From: Streptosporangium subroseum
GTDB lineage: Bacteria > Actinomycetota > Actinomycetes > Streptosporangiales > Streptosporangiaceae
Assembly: GCF_900188345.1 (NCBI RefSeq)
Contig: NZ_FZOD01000007.1
Span: 208,116-272,115, forward strand
Reading direction: 5' to 3'
Length of the DNA: 64,000 bases
A model generated the notes under the pieces. That model ran no database searches. It had not been told where the DNA came from and saw nothing but the letters and a program-made list of their open reading frames with translations. The translations under genes were made by a program, and so were the position numbers. Every line of letters begins with the position of its first letter. The stretch's first letter is position 1. Positions 15,793 to 24,540 of this stretch are shown here, piece by piece.

Positions 15793-16130
15793 GCCTCCCC
15801 GTCGGACGCTTCGAGTTGGGTGAGCGCAAGGGTGAGATCCGTGCCGCAGTCCGTCAGTGACCAGCCGCCGAGCTCGGGCGCCGTGCCGAGAAGGCGCAGG
15901 AACAGCCGGATCGCCACGCTCTCGGCGGCGTCGAGGGTGGACTGGCGGAGAAAGAGGCCGAAGTCGACGCCGACGGGGCTCGCCTCGCTGTAAACGTGTT
16001 CGAGTTGGTCCTGGGGCCTCGCCAGCGCCATGAGCAGGCGCCGGAGTTCGGGGGCGGGCATCCGCCCCTCGGGCGGGACCAGGCGGCCTTCGATCTCGGG
16101 GGCGCGCAGTCGCGCGTTGATGAGGTACAT
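15762..16130 (-). CDS. Conserved small actinobacterial protein, often near biosynthetic regulators (122 aa)
   Basis: A 122-aa soluble protein beginning MYLINARLRAPE, with PQDQLEHVYSEASP and a DAAESVAIRLFLRLLGT helix before ELGGWSLTDC. This pattern (MYLV-ARLRAP, LEHV, an acidic helix with repeated Ala, then a G-W-x-L strand) recurs in small proteins beside antibiotic clusters in actinomycetes, but I know of no assigned function. The ATG at 16130 was chosen because family members begin there; the frame stays open upstream, and its ribosome site is weak. It is divergent from the TrmB-LuxR gene and lies upstream of the peptide/hydrazine operon in the same direction. Confidence 0.65.
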   Translation of the reverse strand: MYLINARLRAPEIEGRLVPPEGRMPAPELRRLLMALARPQDQLEHVYSEASPVGVDFGLFLRQSTLDAAESVAIRLFLRLLGTAPELGGWSLTDCGTDLTLALTQLEASDGEACQRPAIAAR

Positions 16131-16175
16131 AAATCGACCCTGGTCGGCGCACGGCGGATAGAACAGGGATCGTCC

Positions 16176-16260
16176 CTGGCATACCGCTGCCTGGCAGGAA
16201 CCTGACAGGGGGCCGGAGACCGGCCGGCAAGCTGGCAGCCCCCTGCCACCAACGCTGTCA
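16176..16260. promoter_or_regulatory. Cluster of CTGRCAG-like heptamers in a divergent promoter region
   Basis: CTGGCAT at 16176, CTGGCAG at 16191, CTGACAG at 16202 (11 bp later), CTGGCAG at 16232 and GCTGTCA at 16254-16260 lie between the divergent 122-aa gene and the regulator gene. Helical-turn spacing of the second and third copies suits direct-repeat binding by a SARP or LuxR-type protein. No experiment supports this. Confidence 0.4.
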
Positions 16261-16391
16261 CCAGCGGGTTTGGCGCCCGGGCGATCGCGTAACCCCGTCA
16301 TCACTCCGCCGGGTTAGCGTCAGGCCGCGACCATCGCGGGTCCGGCCCACGGTCGCGTCGGTCATGCTCGTACCGTGGAGGGGTCGTGCTC

Positions 16392-17381
16392 ATGCTGCTT
16401 GGCATCGGGTCCACCGAGGAAACCGTCTACCGAACCATCCTGGAGAACCCTTCCTATGGGGTGACGGAGCTGAGCCTGGAGCTGGGGTGGCCGGTCCACC
16501 AGATCCGCAGCACCCTGGACGAACTGGCCAGGCTGTCGCTCCTGCGCCCCTCATGGGAGGAGCCGGACGTGCTGCGCCTGGTCCGTCCCGAGGTGGGGCT
16601 GGCCGCGCTGCTGGCCCGCGAGGAGGCCGCGCTGCTGGCCAGGCAGCAGGAGATCGAGCGCAGCCGGACGACCGTCGCCCAGATGATCGCGACCTACGCG
16701 GACCAGAACCCGGCGCGGCCCAGCGAGGATTCCGAGACGCTCGTCGGCATCGACATGATCCGTAGCAGGATCGAGGAGCTGACGGCCGATTGCCGGCAGG
16801 AGCTGCTCGGATTCGAGGCGCAGGGCGCCCAGACCTCCGACAACATCGAGGCGAGCCGCCCCCTGGACGAGGCACTGCTGCGGCGCGGCGTCGCGATCCG
16901 CACCATCTACCTCGACAGTGTCCGCAACGACCAGCCGACCACCGGGTACGCCCTCTGGCTCACCGAGCACGGTGGCCAGGTGCGCACGGCCCCCAGCCTC
17001 CCGCTCCGAATGGTCATCTTCGACCGGAGGACGGCCCTGCTGCCGATGGACCCCGAGGACAGCAGCGCCGGGGCGGTCCTGCTGCGCGGCGCGGGCACCG
17101 TCGCCGCCCTGGTCGCCCTGTTCGAGAAGACCTGGGAGACCGCCAATCCCCTCGGTGAGGAACACCGGCGCGACGAGAGGGGTCTCAGCAACCAGGAGCG
17201 CGAGATCCTCCGCCTGCTCTCGATAGGACTGACCGACGACGCCGTGGCCCGCAGGCTCGACGTCTCGGTGCGCACCCTGCGGCGCGTCACCGCCGCCCTG
17301 ATGGAGCGGCTCGACGCCCGGAGCCGGTTCCAGGCCGGATACCTCGCGGCCGCCCGGGGATGGCTGCCGACCTGCCCGTGA
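16392..17381 (+). CDS. TrmB-like/LuxR-type transcriptional regulator
   Basis: The 329-aa protein has a TrmB-type winged helix at the N-terminus (about 8-75; VYRTILENPSYGVTELSLELGWPVHQIRSTLDEL), a central sensor-like region with an E-x-L-G-F-x-A and Leu-rich pattern (about 110-240), and a C-terminal LuxR helix-turn-helix (about 265-325; LSNQEREILRLLSIGLTDDAVARRLDVSVRTLRR). No receiver or ATPase domain is present. ATG 16392 lies 8 nt after GGAGGGG, whereas the GTG two codons upstream is too close to that site. It flanks the hydrazine operon and is divergent from it, so cluster control is likely but unproved. Confidence 0.85.
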   Translation: MLLGIGSTEETVYRTILENPSYGVTELSLELGWPVHQIRSTLDELARLSLLRPSWEEPDVLRLVRPEVGLAALLAREEAALLARQQEIERSRTTVAQMIATYADQNPARPSEDSETLVGIDMIRSRIEELTADCRQELLGFEAQGAQTSDNIEASRPLDEALLRRGVAIRTIYLDSVRNDQPTTGYALWLTEHGGQVRTAPSLPLRMVIFDRRTALLPMDPEDSSAGAVLLRGAGTVAALVALFEKTWETANPLGEEHRRDERGLSNQEREILRLLSIGLTDDAVARRLDVSVRTLRRVTAALMERLDARSRFQAGYLAAARGWLPTCP

Positions 17382-17410
17382 CGGCGTCCGAACGGCGCCC
17401 CACCCTCCGT

Positions 17411-17458
17411 CCGAGCCGGTCCCCCACCGAGGAGCCGAGCCGGTCCCCGCCGAGGATC
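17411..17458. repeat. 24-bp direct repeat, two copies
   Basis: CCGAGCCGGTCCCC-type units at 17411-17434 and 17435-17458 directly follow the regulator gene and run into the 3' end of the next, convergent gene. They are another instance of post-stop minisatellite growth. Confidence 0.75.
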
Positions 17459-17972
17459 AGGGTTCGTAGGCGCGCAGGCGGGGCCACCAGCCCGGTACGG
17501 CCGCGCGGTAGCGCTCGTACTCCGCACCGAACCTGCGGCTCAGGGTCGGCTCCTCGTACCAGCGGACGAACGCGACGACCGGCACCGCCGTGACGACGCC
17601 GTACAGCAGCAGGACCGGCCGGCCGAGAAGCAGTGCCTGTCCGACGATGGTCGCGAAGATCGCCACGTACATCGGATTGCGGACATATCTATAAATTCCA
17701 CCGATGACCAGGTGTTCCGTCGGTGCGATCGGGGCGGGAGTTCCCAGCCCTTCGATCACGAACCGGACGAACGCCCGGACCAGCACCACGATGCCGCCGA
17801 CGATGAGGGCCACCCCGACGAGGCGCGACGACACCGCGACCCAGGACGGCACGGCCGCGGGCGGGTCTCCCACCTCCCAGCGAGTGATCCACCAGGGCAG
17901 CAGCCCGACCACGGCACCCGGCGCCAGTGCGAAGAAAATCGTGGTTCCGATGGCCGCAGGTGTCCTTCGCAT
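17457..17972 (-). CDS. Isoprenylcysteine carboxyl methyltransferase-like (ICMT/PEMT) membrane protein
   Basis: A 171-aa integral membrane protein with four to five hydrophobic segments and the conserved SAM-binding C-terminal region GIYRYVRNPMYVAIFATIVGQALLLG...VRWYEEPTLSRRFGAEYERYRAAVPGW. The R-x-P-M-Y and E-E-P-x-L ... G-x-x-Y motifs are those of bacterial ICMT-like methyltransferases. The bacterial substrate is generally unknown; lipid or small-molecule methylation is usual. ATG 17972 is preceded by a G-rich Shine-Dalgarno. It is divergent from the poly-amino-acid synthetase gene. Confidence 0.82.
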   Translation of the reverse strand: MRRTPAAIGTTIFFALAPGAVVGLLPWWITRWEVGDPPAAVPSWVAVSSRLVGVALIVGGIVVLVRAFVRFVIEGLGTPAPIAPTEHLVIGGIYRYVRNPMYVAIFATIVGQALLLGRPVLLLYGVVTAVPVVAFVRWYEEPTLSRRFGAEYERYRAAVPGWWPRLRAYEP

Positions 17973-18052
17973 CGCGTCACGCCCCCCGTCCGACCGCGAC
18001 GACGGCCGTCGGCCGTTCACAACCGTCGCCGCCCCAATAAATTCACTACTTG

Positions 18053-18081
18053 TTGAGTTTAAGCTGGGGTCATCATAGCGT
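18053..18081 (+). promoter_or_regulatory. Candidate promoter of the Pls-type synthetase operon
   Basis: TTGAGT (18053-18058) and TAGCGT (18076-18081) are separated by 17 nt in a locally AT-rich stretch between divergent genes, about 125 nt before the GTG at 18208. This is a plausible housekeeping-sigma match, not a strong one. Confidence 0.35.
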
Positions 18082-18207
18082 CAACGGCCGGTCATCTTCA
18101 CCACGAGCCCCCGAATCGGGGTACGCCTATGACCAGCCATGACACGAAAACCCCATGTGGGACGGAATAGTAGTGATCGCACGATCGTTGGATTACGGAG
18201 TCAATGA

Positions 18208-21200
18208 GTGGCGTCATATGGAGTCGCGCGCCGCGCGCGTAATCTGGCGCAAGTCACGGTCGTGCGACTGGGAGATACCTTGCACCCGATTACGACTGAG
18301 AACGATCATGTCCAGGCACCGGCGATCTTCGCGGGGAGGAGCGCCTCCCCGCCCAGAACGCTGCTCGACATCCTCGACCAGACCATCCGGCGGCACCCCC
18401 ACGCTCCCGCGCTCGACGACGGACGGATCCGTCTCGACTACACCGGCCTGCGGGCCGAGGTCGACCGGCTGGCCGCCGAGTTGCGCGAGAGCGAGGTCGG
18501 GCGGGGTGACCGCGTCGGAGTGCGGGTGCCGTCGGGCACCGTCGGCCTTTACGTCGCGATCCTGGCCGTGCTCACCGTGGGCGCCGCCTATGTGCCGGTG
18601 GACGCCGACGACCCCGACGAGCGGGCCGAACTGGTCTTCGCCGAGGCCGGAGTGCGCGTGGTCATCGTCGACGGCGAAAAGATCCTTCCCTTCGACTACC
18701 GGCCCCAGCCGGACTCCGCCTCCCTGACACACTTCAGCGACGCCCTGCAGGACTCCGCAGGCCTGACACACTTCAGCGACGCTCAGCCGGACTCCGCGCA
18801 CCTGGCGCACATCGGCGGCACCGGGCCGGACTCCGCGCACCTGACACAGACCGGCACGGGCCCCGGGCTCGACGACGACGCGTGGATCATCTTCACCTCC
18901 GGGTCCACCGGCAAGCCCAAGGGCGTCGCGGTGACCCACCGCAACGCGGCGGCGTTCGTGGACGCCGAGGCGCGGCTGTTCCTGACCGCCGACCCGATCG
19001 GCCCCGGCGACCGGGTGCTGGCCGGGCTCTCGGTGGCCTTCGACGCCTCCTGCGAGGAGATGTGGCTGGCCTGGCGGTACGGCGCCTGTCTGGTCGCCGC
19101 ACCCCGGGCGCTGGTGCGCACGGGCATGGACCTGGGACCGTGGCTGATCGAGATGGGCATCACGGTCGTGTCCACGGTGCCGACGCTGGCGGCGCTCTGG
19201 CCGGTCGAGACGCTCGACGACGTCCGCCTGCTGATCTTCGGTGGCGAGGCTTGCCCGCCCGAGCTGGCCGAGCGGCTGGCCGTACCCGGGCGGGAGGTGT
19301 GGAACACCTACGGCCCGACCGAGGCGACGGTGGTCGCGTGCGCGGCGCCGCTGACCGGCGAGGGGCCGGTGCGGATCGGGCTGCCGCTGGCCGGCTGGGA
19401 CCTGGCCGTCGTCGGCAAGGACGGCGAGCCGGTGGCCATGGGCGAGACCGGCGAGCTGGTCATCGGCGGGGTCGGGCTCGCCCGGTACCTCGACCCGATC
19501 AAGGACGCGGAGAAGTACGCCCCGCTCGAATCCCTCGGCTGGGAGCGGGCCTACCGCAGCGGCGACCTCGTCCGAGCCGAGCTCGAGGGGTTGCTCTTCG
19601 TCGGGCGGGCGGACGAGCAGATCAAACTGGGCGGGCGCAGGATCGAGCTGGGCGAGGTGGACGCGGCCCTGCAGGCGCTGCCCGGGGTCTCCGGGGCGGC
19701 GGCCGCGGTCCGCACGACCGGCGGCGGACATCAGCTGCTGGTCGGCTACGTCGTGCCCGGCGAGGGATTCGACCAGGAGGAGGCCAGGGACCGGCTGCGC
19801 CACAGCCTGCCCGCCGCGCTGATCCCGCGGCTCGCCCTGGTGGACGAGCTGCCGACACGCACCTCCGGAAAGATCGACCGGGACGCCCTGCCGTGGCCGC
19901 TGGTCAAGAAATCCGAGCTGTCCGACGCGGTGCCCGACGTCGACCCGTGGGTCGCGGAGTGCTGGCTGGACATCCTGGGCGGCACCGAGGGCGACTTCTT
20001 CGCCGAGGGCGGCACCAGCCTCGCGGCGGCCCGGTTGGTCTCCGCGCTGCGAACCCGCTATCCGGCGGTCACCGTGGGCGACATCTACGATCATCCGACG
20101 CTGCCCGAGCTCGCCGGACACCTGTCCGCGCTTGACGCCCCGGAGATCGTGACCACCGACCGGATCGTCACGCCGATGCCGCGCGGCGCCGCGTTCCTCC
20201 AGGCGGTGCTCACCGTGCCGCTGCTGAGCGTCGGCGCGCTGCGCTGGGTGGTCGGCCTGGCCACGCTCAACAACCTGATCGGCTTACCCTGGGCACCGAC
20301 CGTCTCGTGGTGGTGGGTGCTGCTGGGCGCGATCCTGTTCGTCTCCCCCGCCGGGCGAATCGCCCTGGCCGTGACGGGCGCCAAACTCCTGCTGGACGAG
20401 CTCAAGCCGGGCACCTACCCGCGAGGCGGGGCCACCCACCTGAAGCTGTGGTTCGCCGAGCAGCTCGCCGAACGGCTCGGCGTGGGAGAGCTGTCCACCG
20501 CTCCCTGGCTCACCCACTACGCCCGGGCTCTCGGCGCCCAGGTCGGCGCCGACGCCGATCTCCACTCGGCGCCGCCGATCACCGGAATGCTCAAGCTGGG
20601 CAAATACGCGGCGGTCGAGCCCGAGGTCGATCTGAGCGGCTACTGGATCGACGGCGACCAGGTCCACGTCGGCGAGATCAAGATCGGTGCCTCCGCCACG
20701 ATCGGCGCCCGCACGATCCTGTTCCCGGGCGCGCGGGTCGGCAAGAACGCCCAGATCGCACCCGGCTCGGCCGTGGCGGGCTCGGTGCCGTCCGGCGAAC
20801 GCTGGGCGGGCGCGCCCGCCAGCCGGATGGGCAAGGCCCGCCCGCCCGCCGCGGTCCGGCCGCCGCGCTCGCGGCGCTGGGTGGCGGTCTACGGCGTGTC
20901 GGCGCTGGTGCTCAGCCTCATGCCGGTGATCGCGGCACTGCCCGGCCTCGCCGTACTCCTGCGCGACGGCGCGACGTCCCTCACCGACTTCCTGTACGGC
21001 GTGCCGCTCGCCACCGTCGTCTCGATGGCCACCTACGCCGTGGTGACCGTGGCCTCGGTGCGGCTGCTGGCCGTCGGCCTGCACGCCGGCTACCACCCGG
21101 TGCACAGCCGCCAGGCCTGGCAGGCGTGGGCCACGGGCCTGCTGATGTCGATGGCGCGGGTCTGGCTGTTCCCGCTGTACGCAAGCATGATCACCCCTGC

Positions 21201-22245
21201 CTGGCTGCGTGCCCTGGGCATGAAGGTCGGCCGGGACGTGGAGCTGTCCACGGTGCTGGCACTGCCGTCGATGACCTCCGTGGGCGACGGCGCCTTCCTC
21301 GCCGACGACACGATGGTCGCCCCGTACGAGCTGGAGGGCGGGCGGTTCAGGGTCGATCACGTGCGGATCGGCAAGCGCGCGTTCCTCGGCAACTCCGGGA
21401 TGACCGCGCCGGGGCGCAAGGTGCCCAAGGACGGCCTGGTGGCGGTGCTGTCGGCCGCGCCGAAGAAGGCCAAGGCCGGATCCTCCTACCTGGGAATGCC
21501 GCCGGTGGAGCTGCGCCGGGCGTCGAAGGACGGCGACCGCAGCCGCACCTACGATCCGCCGCTGCGGCTGAAGATCGCCCGCGCCGCCGTCGAGCTGTGC
21601 CGGATCATTCCGGTGATGTGCACGGTCGCGGTCGCGGTGCTCGCGGTCGCGGCCCTGGAACGGCTGGCCGGATCGTACGGCTTTGTGGTCACGGCGCTGC
21701 TGAGCGGCGTGGTGGTGCTCGGCGCCGGGGTGTTCGCCGCGGCGGTCACCACCGTGGCAAAGTGGGTCCTGCTCGGCCGGATCACGGTCGGCGACCGGCC
21801 GCTGTGGAGCTCGTTCGTGTGGCGCAACGAGCTGGCGGACAACTTCGTGGAGGTGCTCGCCGCGCCCTGGTTCGCCCAGCGCTGGCTGGGCACGGCGCCG
21901 CTGAACCTGTGGCTGCGCTCGCTCGGCGCACGGGTGGGCCGCGGCGTGTGGTGCGAGACCTACTGGCTGCCCGAGGTCGACCTGATCACCCTGGGCGACG
22001 GGGCGTCGGTGAACCGGGGTTGCGTGTTGCAGACCCACCTGTTTCATGACCGGGTCATGAGTATCGATACTGTCGTCCTGCGGGACGGGGCGACGCTCGG
22101 ACCGCACGGGGTGATCCTGCCCGCCGCGATGATCGGGGACAACACCACGGTCGGACCGGCGTCCCTGGTGATGCGCGGTGAATCCGTTCCGCCGGGTACG
22201 CGCTGGTTCGGCAACCCGATCGCGGCATGGAACAAGCGCACTTAG
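18208..22245 (+). CDS. Pls/PosA-type NRPS: poly-amino-acid (predicted lysine) synthetase
   Basis: The 1345-aa protein has an adenylation domain (about 45-545; A3 FTSGSTGKPKG, A5 NTYGPTEATVV, A7 YRSGDLVR, A8 GRADEQIKLGGRRIELGEVD, A10 TSGKIDR), a carrier domain with the phosphopantetheine Ser604 in AEGGTSLAAARL, then about six membrane helices interleaved with three soluble left-handed-helix-like condensing domains. This is the architecture of epsilon-poly-L-lysine synthetase. Aligned to GrsA, the pocket residues read D-A-E-S-I-G-T-V-V-K, near the published lysine code DAESIGSVCK. There is no conventional C or TE domain. GTG 18208 follows GGAG; a TTG near 18282 with GGGAG is an alternative. Four in-frame 39-bp repeats interrupt the A domain at residues 168-219. 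Confidence 0.92.
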   Translation: MASYGVARRARNLAQVTVVRLGDTLHPITTENDHVQAPAIFAGRSASPPRTLLDILDQTIRRHPHAPALDDGRIRLDYTGLRAEVDRLAAELRESEVGRGDRVGVRVPSGTVGLYVAILAVLTVGAAYVPVDADDPDERAELVFAEAGVRVVIVDGEKILPFDYRPQPDSASLTHFSDALQDSAGLTHFSDAQPDSAHLAHIGGTGPDSAHLTQTGTGPGLDDDAWIIFTSGSTGKPKGVAVTHRNAAAFVDAEARLFLTADPIGPGDRVLAGLSVAFDASCEEMWLAWRYGACLVAAPRALVRTGMDLGPWLIEMGITVVSTVPTLAALWPVETLDDVRLLIFGGEACPPELAERLAVPGREVWNTYGPTEATVVACAAPLTGEGPVRIGLPLAGWDLAVVGKDGEPVAMGETGELVIGGVGLARYLDPIKDAEKYAPLESLGWERAYRSGDLVRAELEGLLFVGRADEQIKLGGRRIELGEVDAALQALPGVSGAAAAVRTTGGGHQLLVGYVVPGEGFDQEEARDRLRHSLPAALIPRLALVDELPTRTSGKIDRDALPWPLVKKSELSDAVPDVDPWVAECWLDILGGTEGDFFAEGGTSLAAARLVSALRTRYPAVTVGDIYDHPTLPELAGHLSALDAPEIVTTDRIVTPMPRGAAFLQAVLTVPLLSVGALRWVVGLATLNNLIGLPWAPTVSWWWVLLGAILFVSPAGRIALAVTGAKLLLDELKPGTYPRGGATHLKLWFAEQLAERLGVGELSTAPWLTHYARALGAQVGADADLHSAPPITGMLKLGKYAAVEPEVDLSGYWIDGDQVHVGEIKIGASATIGARTILFPGARVGKNAQIAPGSAVAGSVPSGERWAGAPASRMGKARPPAAVRPPRSRRWVAVYGVSALVLSLMPVIAALPGLAVLLRDGATSLTDFLYGVPLATVVSMATYAVVTVASVRLLAVGLHAGYHPVHSRQAWQAWATGLLMSMARVWLFPLYASMITPAWLRALGMKVGRDVELSTVLALPSMTSVGDGAFLADDTMVAPYELEGGRFRVDHVRIGKRAFLGNSGMTAPGRKVPKDGLVAVLSAAPKKAKAGSSYLGMPPVELRRASKDGDRSRTYDPPLRLKIARAAVELCRIIPVMCTVAVAVLAVAALERLAGSYGFVVTALLSGVVVLGAGVFAAAVTTVAKWVLLGRITVGDRPLWSSFVWRNELADNFVEVLAAPWFAQRWLGTAPLNLWLRSLGARVGRGVWCETYWLPEVDLITLGDGASVNRGCVLQTHLFHDRVMSIDTVVLRDGATLGPHGVILPAAMIGDNTTVGPASLVMRGESVPPGTRWFGNPIAAWNKRT
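18709..18864 (+). repeat. In-frame 39-bp tandem repeat, four copies, inside the adenylation domain
   Basis: Units at 18709, 18748, 18787 and 18826 encode 13-residue repeats of the type P-D-S-A-x-L-T-H-F-S-D-A-x. They sit in the loop between the N-terminal part of the A domain and motif A3, adding 52 residues without breaking the frame. Confidence 0.92.
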
Positions 22246-22257
22246 CAGAGGAAATAC

Positions 22258-23544
22258 GTGGTTCCGAGCACTGCCCACCTCCCCTACTTTCCGTCTCACG
22301 GCAATGCCGGATACCGGGTGGAGCACTACGACCTGTCCCTGGACTACCGGGTCACCTCCAACCGGCTCGGCGGGACCGCCCGCCTGTCGGCGGTGGCGAC
22401 CGAGACGCTCAGCCGCCTCTCCCTGGACCTGGGCACCTTCCGCGTGGGCGGGGTGCTGGTCAACGGCAAGGCGGTGCGGTTCACCCATCGCGATGGCAAG
22501 CTCCACCTGGCCCCGGGGCGGCTGGCCCCGGGTCCTTTCACCATCGAGGTGCGCTACGCGGGCAGCCCCCGGCCGGTGTCCAGCTTCTGGGGCGAGCTGG
22601 GCTGGGAGCAGCTCACCGACGGCGTGATCGTGGCCAGCCAGCCGATCGGGGGCCCCTCGTGGTTCCCGTGCAACGACCGCCCCGACGACAAGGCCTCCTA
22701 CCGGATCGCGGTGACCACGGCCTCGCCGTACACGGTGGTCGCCAACGGCGACCTGACCGCCAGGCGGCGGGAGGCGGCGGGGACCACGTGGGTGTACGAG
22801 CAGAGGGAGCCGATGGCCTCCTACCTGGCGAGCGTGCAGATCGGCCGCTACCAGCAGGCCGAGCTCGGCCCCCGGATGCGGCTGGCCTTTCCCCCCAAGA
22901 TCGCCGCCAAGGCGCGGTACGACTTCGGGCGGCAGAACCAGATGATGGAGGTCTTCAGCGACCGGTTCGGGGCCTACCCGTTCGGGTCCTACACCGTGGT
23001 GGTGACGGACGACGAGCTGGAGATCCCGGTCGAGGCGCAAGGCATGTCCATCTTCGGCGCGAACCACGTGGACGGCCTGCGGGGCGAGGAGCGGCTGGTC
23101 GCCCACGAGCTGGCCCACCAGTGGTTCGGCAACAGCCTGACCCTCACCGGCTGGCGCGACATCTGGCTGCACGAGGGATTCGCCTGCTACGCGGAGTGGA
23201 TCTGGTCGGAGGCCTCCGGCGGGGAGTCCGCGGACGCCCTCGCCGCCCGCTGCCACCAGCGGCTGTCGGCGCTCCCCCAGGACTTCGTGCTCGGCGACCC
23301 CGGTGCCCGGCGATTGTTCGACGACCGCGTCTACAAACGCGGCGCTCTCACGCTGCACGCGCTGCGGCGGGTCGTCGGCGACCTGGCGTTCTTCGCGATG
23401 CTGCGCGAGTGGACCTCCGCGAACCGCCACGGGAACGTCACCACGGACATGTTCCTCGACCTCGCGCTGCAGTACGCGACGCGCTCCTACGACGGTTTCT
23501 TCGCCTCCTGGCTCTACGGCACCCGCCTGCCGCCCCTCCCCTGA
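22258..23544 (+). CDS. M1-family zinc metallopeptidase, putative poly-lysine-degrading enzyme
   Basis: The 428-aa M1 peptidase has HELAH at 283-287 and the third zinc ligand Glu306 (HExxH-x18-E), plus an EAQG-MSIFG segment where aminopeptidases carry GAMEN. The N-terminal beta domain is present, but the C-terminal helical domain is short and no signal peptide is visible. The GTG start follows AGAGGAAA, 12 nt after the synthetase stop, so the two are co-translated from one mRNA. Known epsilon-poly-lysine-degrading enzymes are M1-family exopeptidases, and a pls-peptidase pairing fits product turnover or self-protection. Substrate assignment rests on this context. Confidence 0.88.
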   Translation: MVPSTAHLPYFPSHGNAGYRVEHYDLSLDYRVTSNRLGGTARLSAVATETLSRLSLDLGTFRVGGVLVNGKAVRFTHRDGKLHLAPGRLAPGPFTIEVRYAGSPRPVSSFWGELGWEQLTDGVIVASQPIGGPSWFPCNDRPDDKASYRIAVTTASPYTVVANGDLTARRREAAGTTWVYEQREPMASYLASVQIGRYQQAELGPRMRLAFPPKIAAKARYDFGRQNQMMEVFSDRFGAYPFGSYTVVVTDDELEIPVEAQGMSIFGANHVDGLRGEERLVAHELAHQWFGNSLTLTGWRDIWLHEGFACYAEWIWSEASGGESADALAARCHQRLSALPQDFVLGDPGARRLFDDRVYKRGALTLHALRRVVGDLAFFAMLREWTSANRHGNVTTDMFLDLALQYATRSYDGFFASWLYGTRLPPLP

Positions 23545-23683
23545 AGGGACTCGGCCGACACGCCCGAACTTACGGCTTGGCCTTTGCCGCAGATGAGGTG
23601 ACCTCGGAGAAGTCGCAGAAAGCCGGGGCTACGACCTTGACTCACCCGCTGAGCCTTACCGATGGATTTAGCGGAACTAGGCA

Positions 23684-23706
23684 GCTACATTCACCTACAC
23701 TGTAGC
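23684..23706 (+). promoter_or_regulatory. Palindromic operator of the toxin-antitoxin operon
   Basis: GCTACA (23684-23689) and TGTAGC (23701-23706) form an inverted repeat whose right arm ends 1 nt before the antitoxin ATG. Autorepression by the RHH antitoxin is the usual arrangement. The transcript is probably nearly leaderless. Confidence 0.5.
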
Positions 23707-23707
23707 C

Positions 23708-24151
23708 ATGCCGCCGACACCACGGTCCGTTCGGTTCGAGGATGCCGTCCTGGACAAACTCGCGAAGTTCGTCATGGAGCACCCGGGGCTTTCGGTCTCC
23801 GCCGCCGTCAACCTCCTCATCACCGAGGCCCTCAGGATGGAGGAACACCCGGGTGTACTGTTTCGAACCGGCCCCTCGGGCCGCAGAGCGGTGATCGTCG
23901 GCGGTCCCGACGTCTGGGAGATCGTCCGGGCGATCAAGGTGGCCCGTGCCGCCGAACCCGACGTGAGCGCCGATGAGATCGTCGCCATGACCGCCGAATA
24001 CTCGGGACTACCCCAGCACCAGGTCAGAACCGCCATCCGGTACTGGTCGAGCTACCCCGATGAGATCGACGCGCAAATCGCCGCAGCCGATGCCGCCGCA
24101 GAGGAGGCGGAGGAGCGCTGGAGGCGGGAGCAGGGACTGCTCGCGTCGTGA
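23708..24151 (+). CDS. Antitoxin with ribbon-helix-helix N-terminus and DUF433-like C-terminal part
   Basis: The 147-aa protein has residues 5-45 (SVRFEDAVLDKLAKFVMEHPGLSVSAAVNLLITEAL) looking like a ribbon-helix-helix DNA-binding domain and the C-terminal half (about 60-130; GGPDVWEIVRAIK...SADEIVAMTAEYSGLPQHQVRTAIRYWSSYPDEID) matching the DUF433 helix-turn-helix type common in VapB-like antitoxins. It overlaps the downstream PIN-like gene by 4 nt, the classical coupling of antitoxin to toxin. It probably neutralises the toxin and represses the operon through the palindrome next to its start. Confidence 0.85.
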   Translation: MPPTPRSVRFEDAVLDKLAKFVMEHPGLSVSAAVNLLITEALRMEEHPGVLFRTGPSGRRAVIVGGPDVWEIVRAIKVARAAEPDVSADEIVAMTAEYSGLPQHQVRTAIRYWSSYPDEIDAQIAAADAAAEEAEERWRREQGLLAS

Positions 24152-24510
24152 GCGGCAGACTTCTGCTGGACGAGATGTTCCCGCCCCTGCTCGCCGAGAC
24201 TCTTCGCGAACGGGGACACGATGTCGTCGCCATCGTCGAACGTCCCGAGGGCCGAGGGCTTCCCGATCCTCAAGTATTGGATCTGGCAGTGGCGGAACAG
24301 CGCTGCCTGTTCACCGAGAATGTTCGTGATTTCGAAATCCTCCGAGCGCAGCGACTCCACGGAGGCCACCCGTGCGCGGGTCTCCTCTACAGCGGTCCAC
24401 ACCGCTTTCCAAGGACCAAGATCGCGACCGGCCGGTTGATCACCGCCCTGGACGGGCTCCTCTCCGAAGAGCGGCTGCCCGTTCCCGGCCAGGTGGACTG
24501 GCCGGCTTGA
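24148..24510 (+). CDS. PIN-like toxin (DUF5615)
   Basis: A 120-aa protein with the compact PIN-like acidic site: LLLDEMFPPLLAETLRERGHDVV at the N-terminus, D-P-Q-V-L-D-L-A in the middle and LFTENVRDFEIL, which supply the Asp/Glu residues that hold metal in PIN ribonucleases. DUF5615 members are toxins paired with DUF433/RHH antitoxins. The GTG start overlaps the antitoxin stop (GTGA). The expected activity is RNA cleavage in the cytoplasm. A bidirectional terminator follows. Confidence 0.85.
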   Translation: MSGRLLLDEMFPPLLAETLRERGHDVVAIVERPEGRGLPDPQVLDLAVAEQRCLFTENVRDFEILRAQRLHGGHPCAGLLYSGPHRFPRTKIATGRLITALDGLLSEERLPVPGQVDWPA

Positions 24511-24540
24511 CGTGTTCAAGTCCCGATGGTCGCGACGACG

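Noticed and set aside
20284..23430. Long open frame on the - strand (about 1050 codons)
   Set aside because: Antisense to the Pls-type synthetase and M1 peptidase, whose motifs are unambiguous; the frame shows no domain and is codon-bias shadow.
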